From the NCBI RefSeq assembly GCF_006494425.1, contig NZ_VHIV01000002.1, positions 310,001 to 374,000 of the forward strand: a stretch of 64,000 bases of DNA, read 5' to 3'. Shown piece after piece: positions 18,179 through 27,530 of the stretch. The stretch's first letter is position 1. Each line of letters begins with the position of its first letter. Made by a program: the position numbers and the translations under genes. A model generated the notes under the pieces. That model was not told the DNA's origin and made no database searches. It saw only the letters and a list, made by a program, of their open reading frames with translations. This stretch comes from Bacillus dicomae (GTDB lineage Bacteria; Bacillota; Bacilli; Bacillales; Bacillaceae_G).

Positions 18179-18319
18179 AATGTCAACGGTAAGTGTAAAA
18201 TAAATAAGTTTTTTATTGTTTTGGACAGTAAGATTTCCATTTCAAAATGTAGTAAATATATGGTGGTTAAGCGAGAGAACGAGCGAGTTGTACTAGCAAA
18301 GCAATAATATGGTATAGTG

Positions 18320-18348
18320 AAACGAGGCTGTTTTTCAGTCTCGTTTTT
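18320..18348 (+). terminator. Orphan terminator-like hairpin before the RlmI-like gene
   Basis: AACGAGGCTG / CAGTCTCGTT arms then TTTTT, about 50 bases before the next start codon. No annotated plus-strand gene precedes it, because isdG runs the other way. It could end a short unseen transcript or act as an attenuator. Confidence 0.6.
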
Positions 18349-18396
18349 GAAATGCTTCCTATAGAGAAAGCATGCAAATGGAAAGGAAGTTATTAT

Positions 18397-19596
18397 ATGC
18401 GATCAGAGGTAACTGTAAAAATAAAACCGAAATTTATAAAAGAAATTAAAAGTGGATATCCGCTTATTTTAAAAGATGCGATTCAAAATTTAAATGATGT
18501 TCGTGAAGAAGGAACAATCATCAAAGTAGTAGATGAGAAGAACAACTTTGTCGGCAAAGGTTATTATGGAAAACAAAATAAAGGATACGGCTGGATTTTA
18601 ACGAGAAAAGAGAGTGAACAAATTAATCAATCTTTCTTTGAAAGTAAAATCAAATCTGCCTTACATAAACGAAAGCCATTTTACAAATCAAATGATACGA
18701 CAGCATTCCGTGTTGTGAACGGCGAGGGTGATGGTCTTGGAGGCTTAATCATTGATTATTATGACGGCTATTATGTAGTGAGCTGGTATAGTGAAGGGAT
18801 TTATACTTTCAGAGATGAGATTATAGCAGCTCTTCAAAAAGTAGCAAGCTTTAAAGGGATTTATGAGAAGAAGCGTTTTGATACGAAAGGAAAATACATT
18901 GAAGGTGATGATTTCGTAGCAGGAGAGCGCGGTGAGTTCCCGCTTATCGTAAAAGAGAATGGTGTGAACTTCGCTGTATATTTAAATGACGGAGCGATGG
19001 TTGGTGTCTTTTTAGATCAGCGTAACGTGCGAAAACAAATTCGTGATAAATATGCAAAGGGAAGAACCGTGTTAAATATGTTCTCTTATACAGGTGCTTT
19101 TTCTGTATTTGCAGCGCTTGGCGGAGCGAGCAAAACGACGAGTGTCGACCTTGCAAATCGTAGTTTAAGTAAAACGATTGAGCAGTTTAGTGTAAATGAA
19201 GTTGATTATGAAGCGCAAGATATTATTGTAGAAGATGTATTTCTTTACTTCAAATATGCAGCGAAGAAAAAAATGAAATTTGATATGGTCGTATTAGACC
19301 CTCCAAGCTTTGCACGCTCAAAAAAATATACATTTAGTGCAGCAAAAGATTATAAAAATTTATTAAAAGAAACAATTGCTATTACAGAAAATAACGGTAT
19401 TATCGTTGCTTCTACAAATTGTAGCGCATTCGATATGAAAAAGTTTAAAGGCTTTATCGATACAGCCTTTAAAGAAATGAATGGCAAATATAAAATATTA
19501 GAAGAACATTCTTTACCAGAAGATTTCCGTACCATTGATCAATTTAAAGAAGGAGACTACTTAAAAGTAGTTTTCATCGAGAAAATTAAAGGTTAA
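18397..19596 (+). CDS. Class I SAM-dependent rRNA methyltransferase (RlmI/YwbD-like)
   Basis: Probable 23S rRNA 5-methylcytosine methyltransferase acting in the cytoplasm. The 399-residue product has an N-terminal PUA domain (about 1-75, VKIKPKFIKEIKSGYPLI), the linking fold, and a Rossmann methyltransferase domain. SAM-binding motif I is NMFSYTGAFSVFAALGGA, motif IV is VLDPPSFARSKK, and a cysteine lies in ASTNCSAF. The start is ATG at 18397 after GGAAAGGAAG. An in-frame TTG near 18352 falls in the hairpin region and is unlikely. Its neighbour ywbE also sits beside ywbD in B. subtilis. Confidence 0.88.
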   Translation: MRSEVTVKIKPKFIKEIKSGYPLILKDAIQNLNDVREEGTIIKVVDEKNNFVGKGYYGKQNKGYGWILTRKESEQINQSFFESKIKSALHKRKPFYKSNDTTAFRVVNGEGDGLGGLIIDYYDGYYVVSWYSEGIYTFRDEIIAALQKVASFKGIYEKKRFDTKGKYIEGDDFVAGERGEFPLIVKENGVNFAVYLNDGAMVGVFLDQRNVRKQIRDKYAKGRTVLNMFSYTGAFSVFAALGGASKTTSVDLANRSLSKTIEQFSVNEVDYEAQDIIVEDVFLYFKYAAKKKMKFDMVVLDPPSFARSKKYTFSAAKDYKNLLKETIAITENNGIIVASTNCSAFDMKKFKGFIDTAFKEMNGKYKILEEHSLPEDFRTIDQFKEGDYLKVVFIEKIKG

Positions 19597-19600
19597 TAAA

Positions 19601-19634
19601 GAAAAGGAGCTCGAGTTTACTTGAGCTCCTTTTC
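19601..19634. terminator. Bidirectional terminator
   Basis: GAAAAGGAGCTC / GAGCTCCTTTTC hairpin between the convergent methyltransferase and ywbE genes. Confidence 0.88.
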
Positions 19635-19829
19635 TTATTGAACGATATTCTGTACTCTACCGACTTGCCCGTCCTGTAATCGCACTTTAATGCCATGCGG
19701 ATGGGAAGGGGAGTTTGTTAAAATATCTTTTACAATTCCACGTGTTAATTTGCCTGTTCGTTGATCTTGTTTTAATACAATATCAACTTCAAGACCGGGC
19801 GCGATATTAGAACGTTTTTGTCCGTTCAT
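19635..19829 (-). CDS. ywbE: YwbE family protein
   Basis: The 64-residue product (RSNIAPGLEVDIVLKQDQRT, then GKLTRGIVKDILTNSPSHPH) matches the conserved YwbE family (DUF2196). It is a small basic beta-barrel-like protein with no known activity, found widely in Bacillus. Its ATG at 19829 directly abuts the TAA of the preceding 57-residue gene, so the two are translated together. Confidence 0.85.
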   Translation of the reverse strand: MNGQKRSNIAPGLEVDIVLKQDQRTGKLTRGIVKDILTNSPSHPHGIKVRLQDGQVGRVQNIVQ

Positions 19830-20003
19830 TTACACACCTGTACGTCTACGTTGGTTGTTTGTTTTCTTTGTTTGTTGGTTTTGTAATTTTTTCGTTTCTT
19901 GGCTTTGATTTTTTGCATTTTGACCATTTCCATTTCCTTGCTTTTTCTTAGCAAGTTGTTCACGCATTAAATCAGCTAAGCTTACTTTTTTGTTTTCTGA
20001 CAT
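19830..20003 (-). CDS. Small basic Gln/Lys-rich protein (57 aa)
   Basis: Not recognised. The frame starts MSENKKVSLADLMREQLAKK, continues with an Asn/Gln/Lys-rich low-complexity tail, and ends RRRTGV. It has a short amphipathic helix at the N-terminus and a disordered basic tail, as in small nucleic-acid-binding proteins. The site AAAGGAGACTT precedes ATG at 20003. The stop touches the ywbE start, which supports a real two-gene operon. Confidence 0.7.
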   Translation of the reverse strand: MSENKKVSLADLMREQLAKKKQGNGNGQNAKNQSQETKKLQNQQTKKTNNQRRRTGV

Positions 20004-20171
20004 GATAAGTCTCCTTTATATAAAGTTAATTATGAACAATCGTAGTGAATTTCATCATATCATTGTTAAGGAAGGAAGGGAAGTTGGTTTGAAAATTCAT
20101 ATAATTGTTTCCAGTCTGTAGTAGTTACGATACAATTGAGTTGTTAACGTTTGTAAAAAGGGGATAGACAT

Positions 20172-20864
20172 ATGTCACATCATATTTTATTAGTTGAAGA
20201 TGATCTCTCAATTCAAGAGATGGTGGAAAAGTATTTAATAAAAGAGGGCTTTCAAGTTACAATCGCATCTGATGGAGAAGAAGGGGTAAACACATATTTA
20301 AAAGGTTCATTTGATTTGATTATCCTCGACATTATGATGCCAAAGCTAGATGGCTTAGAGGTTGTACGCATCATTCGAGAAAAAAGTGCCGTTCCGATTT
20401 TAATGATGTCGGCAAAAGATACAGATGTTGATAAAGCTGTTGGATTAGGACTTGGAGCAGATGATTACATTTGTAAGCCATTTTCTATGATTGAATTAGC
20501 CGCGCGTGTAAAAGCGGGTATTCGGAGGTCTACGAAATATTCGGCTACAGAAACAACAGAAAAGATGATTCAAATTGGTGATTTAACGATTGATCCAATT
20601 AATTTTACTGTGGAAAAAAACGGGAAGCCTCTCAAACTTACTTTAAAAGAATTTGAGATTCTAAAACTGTTTGTAAAAAATCAAAATCGTGTATTTACAA
20701 AAGCACAAATATATACGCTAATTTGGAACGAAGAGTATTACGGTGACGATAACGTTATTAATGTTCATATGAGAAGATTGCGTGAGAAAATCGAAAGTGA
20801 TCCATCTAATCCAGAATACATTAAAACGTTATGGGGTATCGGTTATAAGTTGGAAGTGCTGTAA
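20172..20864 (+). CDS. OmpR-family response regulator
   Basis: The 230-residue product has an N-terminal receiver domain (LLVEDDLSIQE acidic pair, phosphorylation site Asp in LIILDIMMPKLDG, switch Lys in YICKPFS). A C-terminal winged-helix DNA-binding domain follows (LTLKEFEILKLFVKN, then NVINVHMRRLREKIE). The partner kinase starts two bases after its stop. The ABC and DUF4097-like genes just downstream are the probable target. A GTAAGAA direct repeat at 21850-21867 would suit a dimer of this type. Confidence 0.92.
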   Translation: MSHHILLVEDDLSIQEMVEKYLIKEGFQVTIASDGEEGVNTYLKGSFDLIILDIMMPKLDGLEVVRIIREKSAVPILMMSAKDTDVDKAVGLGLGADDYICKPFSMIELAARVKAGIRRSTKYSATETTEKMIQIGDLTIDPINFTVEKNGKPLKLTLKEFEILKLFVKNQNRVFTKAQIYTLIWNEEYYGDDNVINVHMRRLREKIESDPSNPEYIKTLWGIGYKLEVL

Positions 20865-20865
20865 T

Positions 20866-21801
20866 ATGGTCAATTTGTTAATAGGTATTATTTTTATATT
20901 GTTATGTGTCATTTATATACAATATAAAATGAGGAAAAATAGTAATAAAAATTTGAGATACACATATGAAAAATTAGAAAGTATTGTTAATGAAAAAACA
21001 GGCGAGAAGTTACTCGTTATGACAGATGATCTAGAATTGCAAAAATTATTAGTGGCAATTAATCAATTATTAGATGCAAAACAGAAAACAAATGCAGATC
21101 ATGCGAAAGTAGAAATTTCGATGAGAAAAATGCTTTCAAATATTTCACATGATTTAAAGACGCCACTAACAGTTATTCTTGGATATACAGAAATGTTAAA
21201 TAAGGATAAAACAATGAATAAAGAAGAACAGCAAATATTACTTGAAAAGGTGCATGTGAAAACACTAGAAGTAATGGAATTAATTCATAAGTTTTTTGAC
21301 TTAGCAAAATTAGAATCTGGTGACAAAGCAATCGAGATGACAAAAGTGAATATGAATGAAGTTTGTCGTGAGAAGATTTTATCTTTTTATGATTTAGTGA
21401 CGTCGAAAGGTTTTCATGTTCATATTGATATACCAGAAAGAAATATATATGCACTTGGAAATGTAGAGGTATTAGGTAGGGTATTGAATAATTTAATATC
21501 AAATGCGATTACATATGGAGACGATGGAAAGACACTGGGTATGACGTTAAGAGATGATGAAACGAATGTGTATATAGACGTATGGGATAAAGGAAAAGGA
21601 ATTGATGAATCTCATATTGATAAAGTGTTTGAGCGTATGTACACACTTGAAGATTCGAGAAATAGATTGTACCAAGGAAGCGGCCTAGGATTAACGATTA
21701 CGAAACGACTGGTGGAAGCGATGGATGGAAAAATTCATCTTTCTAGTAAGCCGTATGAAAAAACAATTTTTACAGTTGCATTAAAAAAGATGCAGTTTTA
21801 G
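20866..21801 (+). CDS. Sensor histidine kinase with a minimal sensing region
   Basis: The 311-residue product has one N-terminal membrane helix (about 2-20) and almost no extracellular part. A HisKA region follows with the H-box MLSNISHDLKTPLTVILGYTE, then HATPase motifs NNLISNAITYG, DKGKGID and GSGLGLTI. Such kinases usually sense within the membrane or through a partner transporter. The start taken is ATG at 20866, directly after the regulator's stop. The longer frame from 20782 would overlap the regulator and lacks a proper site. Confidence 0.9.
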   Translation: MVNLLIGIIFILLCVIYIQYKMRKNSNKNLRYTYEKLESIVNEKTGEKLLVMTDDLELQKLLVAINQLLDAKQKTNADHAKVEISMRKMLSNISHDLKTPLTVILGYTEMLNKDKTMNKEEQQILLEKVHVKTLEVMELIHKFFDLAKLESGDKAIEMTKVNMNEVCREKILSFYDLVTSKGFHVHIDIPERNIYALGNVEVLGRVLNNLISNAITYGDDGKTLGMTLRDDETNVYIDVWDKGKGIDESHIDKVFERMYTLEDSRNRLYQGSGLGLTITKRLVEAMDGKIHLSSKPYEKTIFTVALKKMQF

Positions 21802-21833
21802 CTTGTAGAGAAGTAGATTCTACAAGCTTTTTT
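21800..21833 (+). terminator. Terminator after the histidine kinase
   Basis: GCTTGTAGA / TCTACAAGC stem followed by six Ts. Confidence 0.85.
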
Positions 21834-21849
21834 GCAGCGTAAGGAATTT

Positions 21850-21867
21850 GTAAGAAACGGGTAAGAA
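21850..21867 (+). promoter_or_regulatory. Direct repeat GTAAGAA, candidate response-regulator site
   Basis: Two copies of GTAAGAA at 21850 and 21861, 11 bases apart (one DNA turn), lie about 60 bases before the ABC gene. A weak TATTAT -10 element follows at about 21887. OmpR-type regulators typically bind such repeats next to the -35 region. Confidence 0.5.
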
Positions 21868-21926
21868 AAAAGAGATTTCCGTTGTCTATTATAGAAATAT
21901 AAAGTAGTGCGAAAGGGGAAAGTGAC

Positions 21927-22850
21927 ATGACCTATATATTAAAAACGAATCAGTTAACGAAAGTGTTTAAAGGGAAAGAAGTTATTTCTAGCGTTAACAT
22001 GCATGTGAAAAAAGGAGAGATATACGGTTTCTTAGGACCGAATGGTGCTGGTAAAACAACGATTATGAAAATGATTACAAATTTAATAAAACCGACGAGC
22101 GGTGAGATTGAAATTTTCGGTGAGAAGTTAACAGACACATCTTATGAAGTATTAAAAAGAATGGGGACAATTATTGAATATCCAATCTTTTATGATAAAT
22201 TAACGGCGAAAGAAAACTTAGAATTACATTGTGAATATATGGGCTATTACGACAAAAATGAAATTGACCATGCTTTACATTTAGTGAAGCTACAAGGGAT
22301 AGATAATAAAAAAGTAAAAGATTTTTCATTGGGAATGAAACAACGACTTGGTATTGCAAGGGCAATCGTGACAAAGCCAGAATTTCTCATTTTAGATGAA
22401 CCGATTAACGGTTTAGATCCAATTGGTATTAAAGAATTAAGAGATTTATTTAAAATGCTCTGCAAAGAATATGGCATTACATTATTAGTTTCTAGTCATA
22501 TTTTAGGTGAGATGGAACTAATGGCGGATACAATTGGTGTCATTCAAAATGGAAAACTAATAAAAGAAGTTTCAATGAAGAGTATTAACGGAAAACAAAC
22601 AGAGTACATTGAAATTACTGTTCCAGATGTGAAACGTGCAGCTTATATTTTAGAAGATAAACTTGGTATAAAAAATTACAAAATAATGAGTGGAAATATG
22701 ATTCGTGTGTATGAATTGAAGGTGACGCAGCAGGCCATTTCAAAAGCACTTATTATGAACGATGTGGAAATTGAAAGTATTAATAAGAAACATAGTTCCT
22801 TAGAAGAGTATTTCTTAAATGTAATGGATGGAGAGGGTATTCATGCTTAA
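21927..22850 (+). CDS. ABC transporter ATP-binding protein (BcrA-like)
   Basis: The 307-residue ATPase has Walker A GPNGAGKTT, signature FSLGMKQRLGIA, Walker B FLILDEPINGLD and switch His in SSHILGEM. A C-terminal extension of about 90 residues is typical of the drug-export (BcrA/lantibiotic-immunity) branch. It would power the two permeases encoded downstream (23039 and 24675). The start is ATG at 21927 after GAAAGGGG. Its end overlaps a 53-residue gene by eight bases. Confidence 0.88.
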   Translation: MTYILKTNQLTKVFKGKEVISSVNMHVKKGEIYGFLGPNGAGKTTIMKMITNLIKPTSGEIEIFGEKLTDTSYEVLKRMGTIIEYPIFYDKLTAKENLELHCEYMGYYDKNEIDHALHLVKLQGIDNKKVKDFSLGMKQRLGIARAIVTKPEFLILDEPINGLDPIGIKELRDLFKMLCKEYGITLLVSSHILGEMELMADTIGVIQNGKLIKEVSMKSINGKQTEYIEITVPDVKRAAYILEDKLGIKNYKIMSGNMIRVYELKVTQQAISKALIMNDVEIESINKKHSSLEEYFLNVMDGEGIHA

Positions 22851-23004
22851 TGGGGTGTGGCTGAACCTGGTAAGTGGATTGATCGTAATGTTCATAAGTG
22901 GGATTTTATATTATAGAAAACCAGAGCGGAAATGGTTATTAATTCTACTAGTGATAGGAATGTTAAGCTTTGTTACTGCTGGAATTAGAATGTTAGCAGC
23001 GTAG
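22843..23004 (+). CDS. 53-residue two-helix membrane protein in the ABC operon
   Basis: Not recognised. The product has two hydrophobic helices (about 5-24 and 31-50) joined by a basic loop YYRKPERKW. It overlaps the ATPase gene by eight bases, with GAGAGGG as ribosome site. Coupling to the ATPase suggests a small subunit or regulator of this transporter. Confidence 0.7.
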   Translation: MLNGVWLNLVSGLIVMFISGILYYRKPERKWLLILLVIGMLSFVTAGIRMLAA

Positions 23005-23038
23005 AGACAGGTATATAAAGAATGGAGGCGTGGTTTAT

Positions 23039-23743
23039 ATGTTTAAATTAATGAAGCTCGAATGGAAGAAACATCAATTATCTAGTTGCTTTAAAAGTGT
23101 AGCAATTTGTATTATAGCAATTTTCGCTGTAGTAAGCCTTATGGCATGGGGAATGAAAGCTGAGGGGGACGTGCTCTTCTCTGACTTCAAACAGAACATG
23201 GCTTTAGTAAATATTTTTATTAGAATAACATTCATTATTTTTAGTTCGGTCATTTTATCACGTTTAGTAATTGATGAGTATAAGAACAAAACGATACAAC
23301 TATCATTTATGTATCCTCTACAAAGGAAAATGTTAATGAGTGCGAAATTAACAATTGTTTTCTGTTTTTGTTTTGTGAGCACAATTATCGCTACTTTCAT
23401 TATTAGTTTGCTCGTATATTTTGTGAGTCCAATGATGGGACTGATTGAAACACCTGCTACGATAGGCGAAATAATAGCTATCGTTCCAGCTACTATTATA
23501 AGTGCATTTATGATATCTGGTATAAGTTTAATTCCTTTATTTTTTGGAATGAGAAAGAAATCGACACCGACAACGATTACTTCGGCAGTAATAATTGGTA
23601 TGCTGATTAGTGGTAACGTTGGTGCTGGAAACGATCAAGTAAGTATGTTTGATTTTATAGCTATCCCAATCGTGCTCTGTTTATTAGGAATTTTCATTAG
23701 CTATCTATCGTTCCATAAAATTGACAAGATCGATGTGGCGTGA
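23039..23743 (+). CDS. ABC-2 type permease 1
   Basis: The 234-residue membrane protein has about six helices and the ABC-2 pattern of the BcrB/lantibiotic-immunity kind (FKLMKLEWKKHQLS start, RLVIDEYKNKTIQLSFMYPLQRKMLMSAKL loop). It is paralogous to the permease at 24675 (RLIIGEYKNKTILLMFSYP there), so the pair may form a heterodimer. ATG at 23039 is ten bases after GGAGG. The GTG at 23030 is too close to that site. Confidence 0.87.
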   Translation: MFKLMKLEWKKHQLSSCFKSVAICIIAIFAVVSLMAWGMKAEGDVLFSDFKQNMALVNIFIRITFIIFSSVILSRLVIDEYKNKTIQLSFMYPLQRKMLMSAKLTIVFCFCFVSTIIATFIISLLVYFVSPMMGLIETPATIGEIIAIVPATIISAFMISGISLIPLFFGMRKKSTPTTITSAVIIGMLISGNVGAGNDQVSMFDFIAIPIVLCLLGIFISYLSFHKIDKIDVA

Positions 23744-23777
23744 AGCAAGCCTAAAACAAAAACGAACTGGGGTATGA

Positions 23778-24650
23778 ATGGTGAAAAAAATAATAGTAAT
23801 TGCAATATTAGTAATTACAATTGCTAGTGCGGTTTTTGGTTTTAAGGTATTTCAGGGGAAAGATTTTAAAAAAGAAAAGTCTTTTGATATAAATAATATA
23901 AAAGAAATAGAAGTAGACAATGAAAATTGGAATATTGAATTTAAAAGTACAGACGCTAATAAAATAGTAATTTTCGCTCAAGGTGAACAAGTAGATAAAG
24001 AGATAGATCCCGTCAAAATAGAAAATGACGAAAATAAAATTGTGATTAAGCAAAAACAAAAGGTGAACAAATTTTTTAATGGTTTTACGTTTAGGAAGAA
24101 AAATAGTATATCTATAGCTATTCCGAAGAAAGAAATAGATAAAATTGTAGTAAATAATAATTCGGGTGATGTGAAAATAAGCGATATAGTAGTAAAAAGT
24201 ATTGTGACAAAGGGAAAATCTGGAGATGAAATGATTACAGGATTATCGGCAGAGAAGGGTGAATTTACATCCGAAAGTGGAGATTTAGTATTAAAAGATA
24301 GTTCATTGCAAGAAGTAAATATAACTTCTACTACTGGCGATAATTATGTGAAAAATGTAAAAAACGAAAATATGAACATCACTTCAACATCTGGGGAAGC
24401 ATTACTAAAAGATATGACAGAAGGAAAATCATTATTTGTAGAAACAAAATCAGGGGATATTGGCGTACGGTATAAAGGTGTCCCGGCATCATTGAAGCTT
24501 ATGGCTAAAAGTAATTCAGCTGACGTAATAGTGGATTTAAAAGGACTTAAGAAAGATAAAAATACAGAAAAAATAAAAGTAGGAACGATTGGTGATGCAA
24601 AAAATGAAGCGAAGATTTTAAGTGAAACAGGAGTCATTTATATTGATTAA
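23778..24650 (+). CDS. Membrane-anchored DUF4097-like beta-helical protein
   Basis: The 290-residue product has an N-terminal membrane anchor or signal (about 3-22). A repetitive Ser/Gly/Asp-rich body follows, with recurring strands such as NNNSGDVKISDI, KSGDEMITGL, ESGDLVLKDS and TTGDNYVKNV. That is the pattern of DUF4097/LiaG-like adhesin-fold domains. Such proteins often accompany envelope-stress two-component systems, and their function is unclear. It lies between the two permeases of one ABC system. The start is ATG at 23778 or GTG at 23781. Confidence 0.8.
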   Translation: MVKKIIVIAILVITIASAVFGFKVFQGKDFKKEKSFDINNIKEIEVDNENWNIEFKSTDANKIVIFAQGEQVDKEIDPVKIENDENKIVIKQKQKVNKFFNGFTFRKKNSISIAIPKKEIDKIVVNNNSGDVKISDIVVKSIVTKGKSGDEMITGLSAEKGEFTSESGDLVLKDSSLQEVNITSTTGDNYVKNVKNENMNITSTSGEALLKDMTEGKSLFVETKSGDIGVRYKGVPASLKLMAKSNSADVIVDLKGLKKDKNTEKIKVGTIGDAKNEAKILSETGVIYID

Positions 24651-24674
24651 GTCTTAGGAGGGAGGAGGACTACC

Positions 24675-25370
24675 ATGCTACGTCTTATGAAACTAGAATT
24701 GAAGAAGTTTAAGTTTGGATGGTATGTGAGGGGAGCAGTTATTGCAAATATCATTATACTGGCATTATTAATCTTTGTTAGTTTCGTTGCACAAATAGAG
24801 GGAGATCCAGAAATAAGAGATCCGCAGATGATTTTGTTAATGGCTAGTACAGTAGTAAGAGCAACATTTATTATTTTTGGTAGTGTATTAATAGCAAGGT
24901 TAATAATTGGCGAATATAAAAATAAAACAATACTACTCATGTTTTCTTATCCCATTAACCGAAAGAAAATGATGGCTAGTAAGTTGGCTATTACAGCGAT
25001 AGTAACATTTATAACAGTTATTGTATCTAATATTTTAGTAGTAGGAATTTTCTTTGGGATAGATAGTTGTTTTTCAATTCTTCCTAATTCATTCACAGTA
25101 GATCAATTGGTGCAAGAAGGAATAAAACTAGTTCCTTTAGCCATTGCAACTGCGGGGATGAGTTTAATCCCATTATATTTCGGAATGCGTAAACGTTCCG
25201 TGCCAACTACAATTGTTTCATCTCTTATCGTTGTCACAATTGCAATGAATACCAACCCAGAGTTTCCTACAGCAACTTTACTTCCGCTTCAACTAGCATT
25301 GGCAGCAATTGGAGTTGCAATTGCATATTACGGAATAAAAAATATAGAGAAGGAAGATATAACTGTATGA
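24675..25370 (+). CDS. ABC-2 type permease 2
   Basis: The 231-residue membrane protein has about six helices. It is visibly paralogous to the permease at 23039: LRLMKLELKKF start, RLIIGEYKNKTILLMFSYPINRKKMMASKL loop, GMSLIPLYFGMRKRSVPTTI. It is the last gene of the operon, with a strong site (AGGAGGGAGGAGG) before ATG and a terminator after. Together with the ATPase it probably exports or clears a hydrophobic compound or peptide from the membrane. The substrate cannot be told. Confidence 0.87.
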   Translation: MLRLMKLELKKFKFGWYVRGAVIANIIILALLIFVSFVAQIEGDPEIRDPQMILLMASTVVRATFIIFGSVLIARLIIGEYKNKTILLMFSYPINRKKMMASKLAITAIVTFITVIVSNILVVGIFFGIDSCFSILPNSFTVDQLVQEGIKLVPLAIATAGMSLIPLYFGMRKRSVPTTIVSSLIVVTIAMNTNPEFPTATLLPLQLALAAIGVAIAYYGIKNIEKEDITV

Positions 25371-25381
25371 TAAGAATACGT

Positions 25382-25415
25382 AAAAAAGAGTTGGCGTTAC
25401 ACCAACTCTTTTTTG
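25382..25415. terminator. Bidirectional terminator
   Basis: AAAAAAGAGTTGG / CCAACTCTTTTTT hairpin between the convergent permease and DUF3139-like genes. Confidence 0.9.
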
Positions 25416-25433
25416 TATATGTACGCTTCGTTA

Positions 25434-25766
25434 CTACTCTGTAAATTTAGAGTGTGTGCTTAAATACTTTTGCACTCCTGGAGAAATGTTAAAGTTATTA
25501 GGACTTTTATATTCGATAGTAAACTCTCCGTCTTTATTTGTTTCAAAGGAGATTGCATAGCTATTCATTTTAGCATCGTAAGAAGTATTTTTGACTTCTG
25601 CATCTAGATTGAAATATTTAGTAATATACTCTTTTGATTCCGTAATTGCTGCTTGTTTTTCCCAAGGGGTACCATAATAGGCGAAATAAATAGATACACT
25701 AATAACTCCAATAAGAGAAGTTAGTAAAATAGTTCCCATAGCTATTTTTTTATTTTTTGTATTCAA
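25434..25766 (-). CDS. DUF3139-like membrane-anchored protein
   Basis: The 110-residue product has an N-terminal signal or anchor helix (about 9-28, after a basic start). A small extracellular domain follows (YGTPWEKQAAITESKEYITKYF, then AISFETNKDGEFTIEYKS), the layout of the DUF3139 family of unknown role found in Bacillus. The start is ATG at 25766 behind GAGGAGTAACC. It is transcribed alone. Confidence 0.65.
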   Translation of the reverse strand: MNTKNKKIAMGTILLTSLIGVISVSIYFAYYGTPWEKQAAITESKEYITKYFNLDAEVKNTSYDAKMNSYAISFETNKDGEFTIEYKSPNNFNISPGVQKYLSTHSKFTE

Positions 25767-25860
25767 TTTGGTTACTCCTCTTCGTAATATGTATTCATTT
25801 TAACCTATATATTCCATAAAACAACCATTTTTAAAAAATAGTTTCACATGAAACAAGTTA

Positions 25861-25900
25861 CAGAAAAAGACAAGATGTGTAAACATCTTGTCTTTTTCTG
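25861..25900 (-). terminator. Terminator of the DinB-family gene
   Basis: CAGAAAAAGACAAGATG / CATCTTGTCTTTTTCTG near-perfect stem just beyond the minus-strand stop at 25904. Confidence 0.9.
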
Positions 25901-25903
25901 TTG

Positions 25904-26407
25904 TTACATTTTAGGTGCTTCCATTCCAGCAGCAGCCCATTCTTCTTTTGCGGGTCCATACACGCCAGGAACTGTTAAGCCAGCTTGTCTCATTAAAACC
26001 GTCATTTGTCCACGGTGGTGATTTTGATGATTAATAAGTGTCATTAAAAATATAGAATTCGGCATAGGGCGACCAAAGAAGTCATTAATAGTTGTTAAAT
26101 CTTTATCAGTCCATTTACTTTGAAGTGCTTCAACGAAAGCCGCGTTCACTTTACGATACCCATCTGCAATTGTTTTTGCAGATGTTGGAACAGGATAATC
26201 TTTCGATTCTCCTTCAAACTTTAGCCCTGTGCCAGACAGTATAACAGGAATTGCCGTCACGATATGCCAAGCAACTCTGCCTAACGTCCAGTGCCCAGGT
26301 GCAATTTCTTGTGATAAAGACTCATCTGTTAATGCATCGAGCATTTTCTGAGTAGAATCGGCCTCGTATGTCCATGATTGTAAAAAACCTTCAATAGTTT
26401 GGTACAT
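25904..26407 (-). CDS. DinB/YfiT-like four-helix protein
   Basis: The 167-residue product fits the DinB superfamily. It has conserved histidines for a metal site in GRVAWHIVTA and NHQNHHRGQM, set in a four-helix bundle. Members include bacillithiol S-transferases and many uncharacterised stress proteins. Which of these it is cannot be told. The start is ATG at 26407 behind GGAGGGAT, and it is a single-gene unit. Confidence 0.8.
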   Translation of the reverse strand: MYQTIEGFLQSWTYEADSTQKMLDALTDESLSQEIAPGHWTLGRVAWHIVTAIPVILSGTGLKFEGESKDYPVPTSAKTIADGYRKVNAAFVEALQSKWTDKDLTTINDFFGRPMPNSIFLMTLINHQNHHRGQMTVLMRQAGLTVPGVYGPAKEEWAAAGMEAPKM

Positions 26408-26730
26408 AGTTATCCCTCCTATTTTTGTTCATAGATTAAATTCGTGAGAGATTATATAATCCCTGTTCGATAAGAAATATTGAGTTAAGCATTTGCTGCA
26501 ATAGAAATAGTAGAATGTCTTCGAAAATAAGATATGTTAGCGCTGTATACAGCAAATGTAAAAAGGGATTTCGTTTAATCAAGGAGGCAAAAGTACAAGC
26601 AAAAGAAGAGTTTGTTGCATGTAATAATTACTGGAATGTACGCAATAAACCTGTATGTGTATACCCACCAAATAAATTTTTTTATTACTTACTAGTACTT
26701 AAAAGATCGAATTTGAAGGAAGTGATCAAC
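26408..26730 (+). other. Leader region before the collagen-like gene
   Basis: These 323 bases contain an in-frame upstream extension of the collagen-like gene (ATG at 26515, 72 extra residues, basic and Cys-containing) without any visible ribosome site. I see no clear sigma-E or sigma-K promoter by eye and no hairpin. I treat it as an untranslated leader. Confidence 0.4.
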
Positions 26731-27525
<795 letters not shown>

Positions 27526-27530
27526 ATAAT

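Noticed and set aside
20782-20865. Upstream start for the histidine kinase inside the response regulator gene
   Set aside because: It would overlap the regulator by over 80 bases with no ribosome site. ATG at 20866 directly follows the regulator stop.
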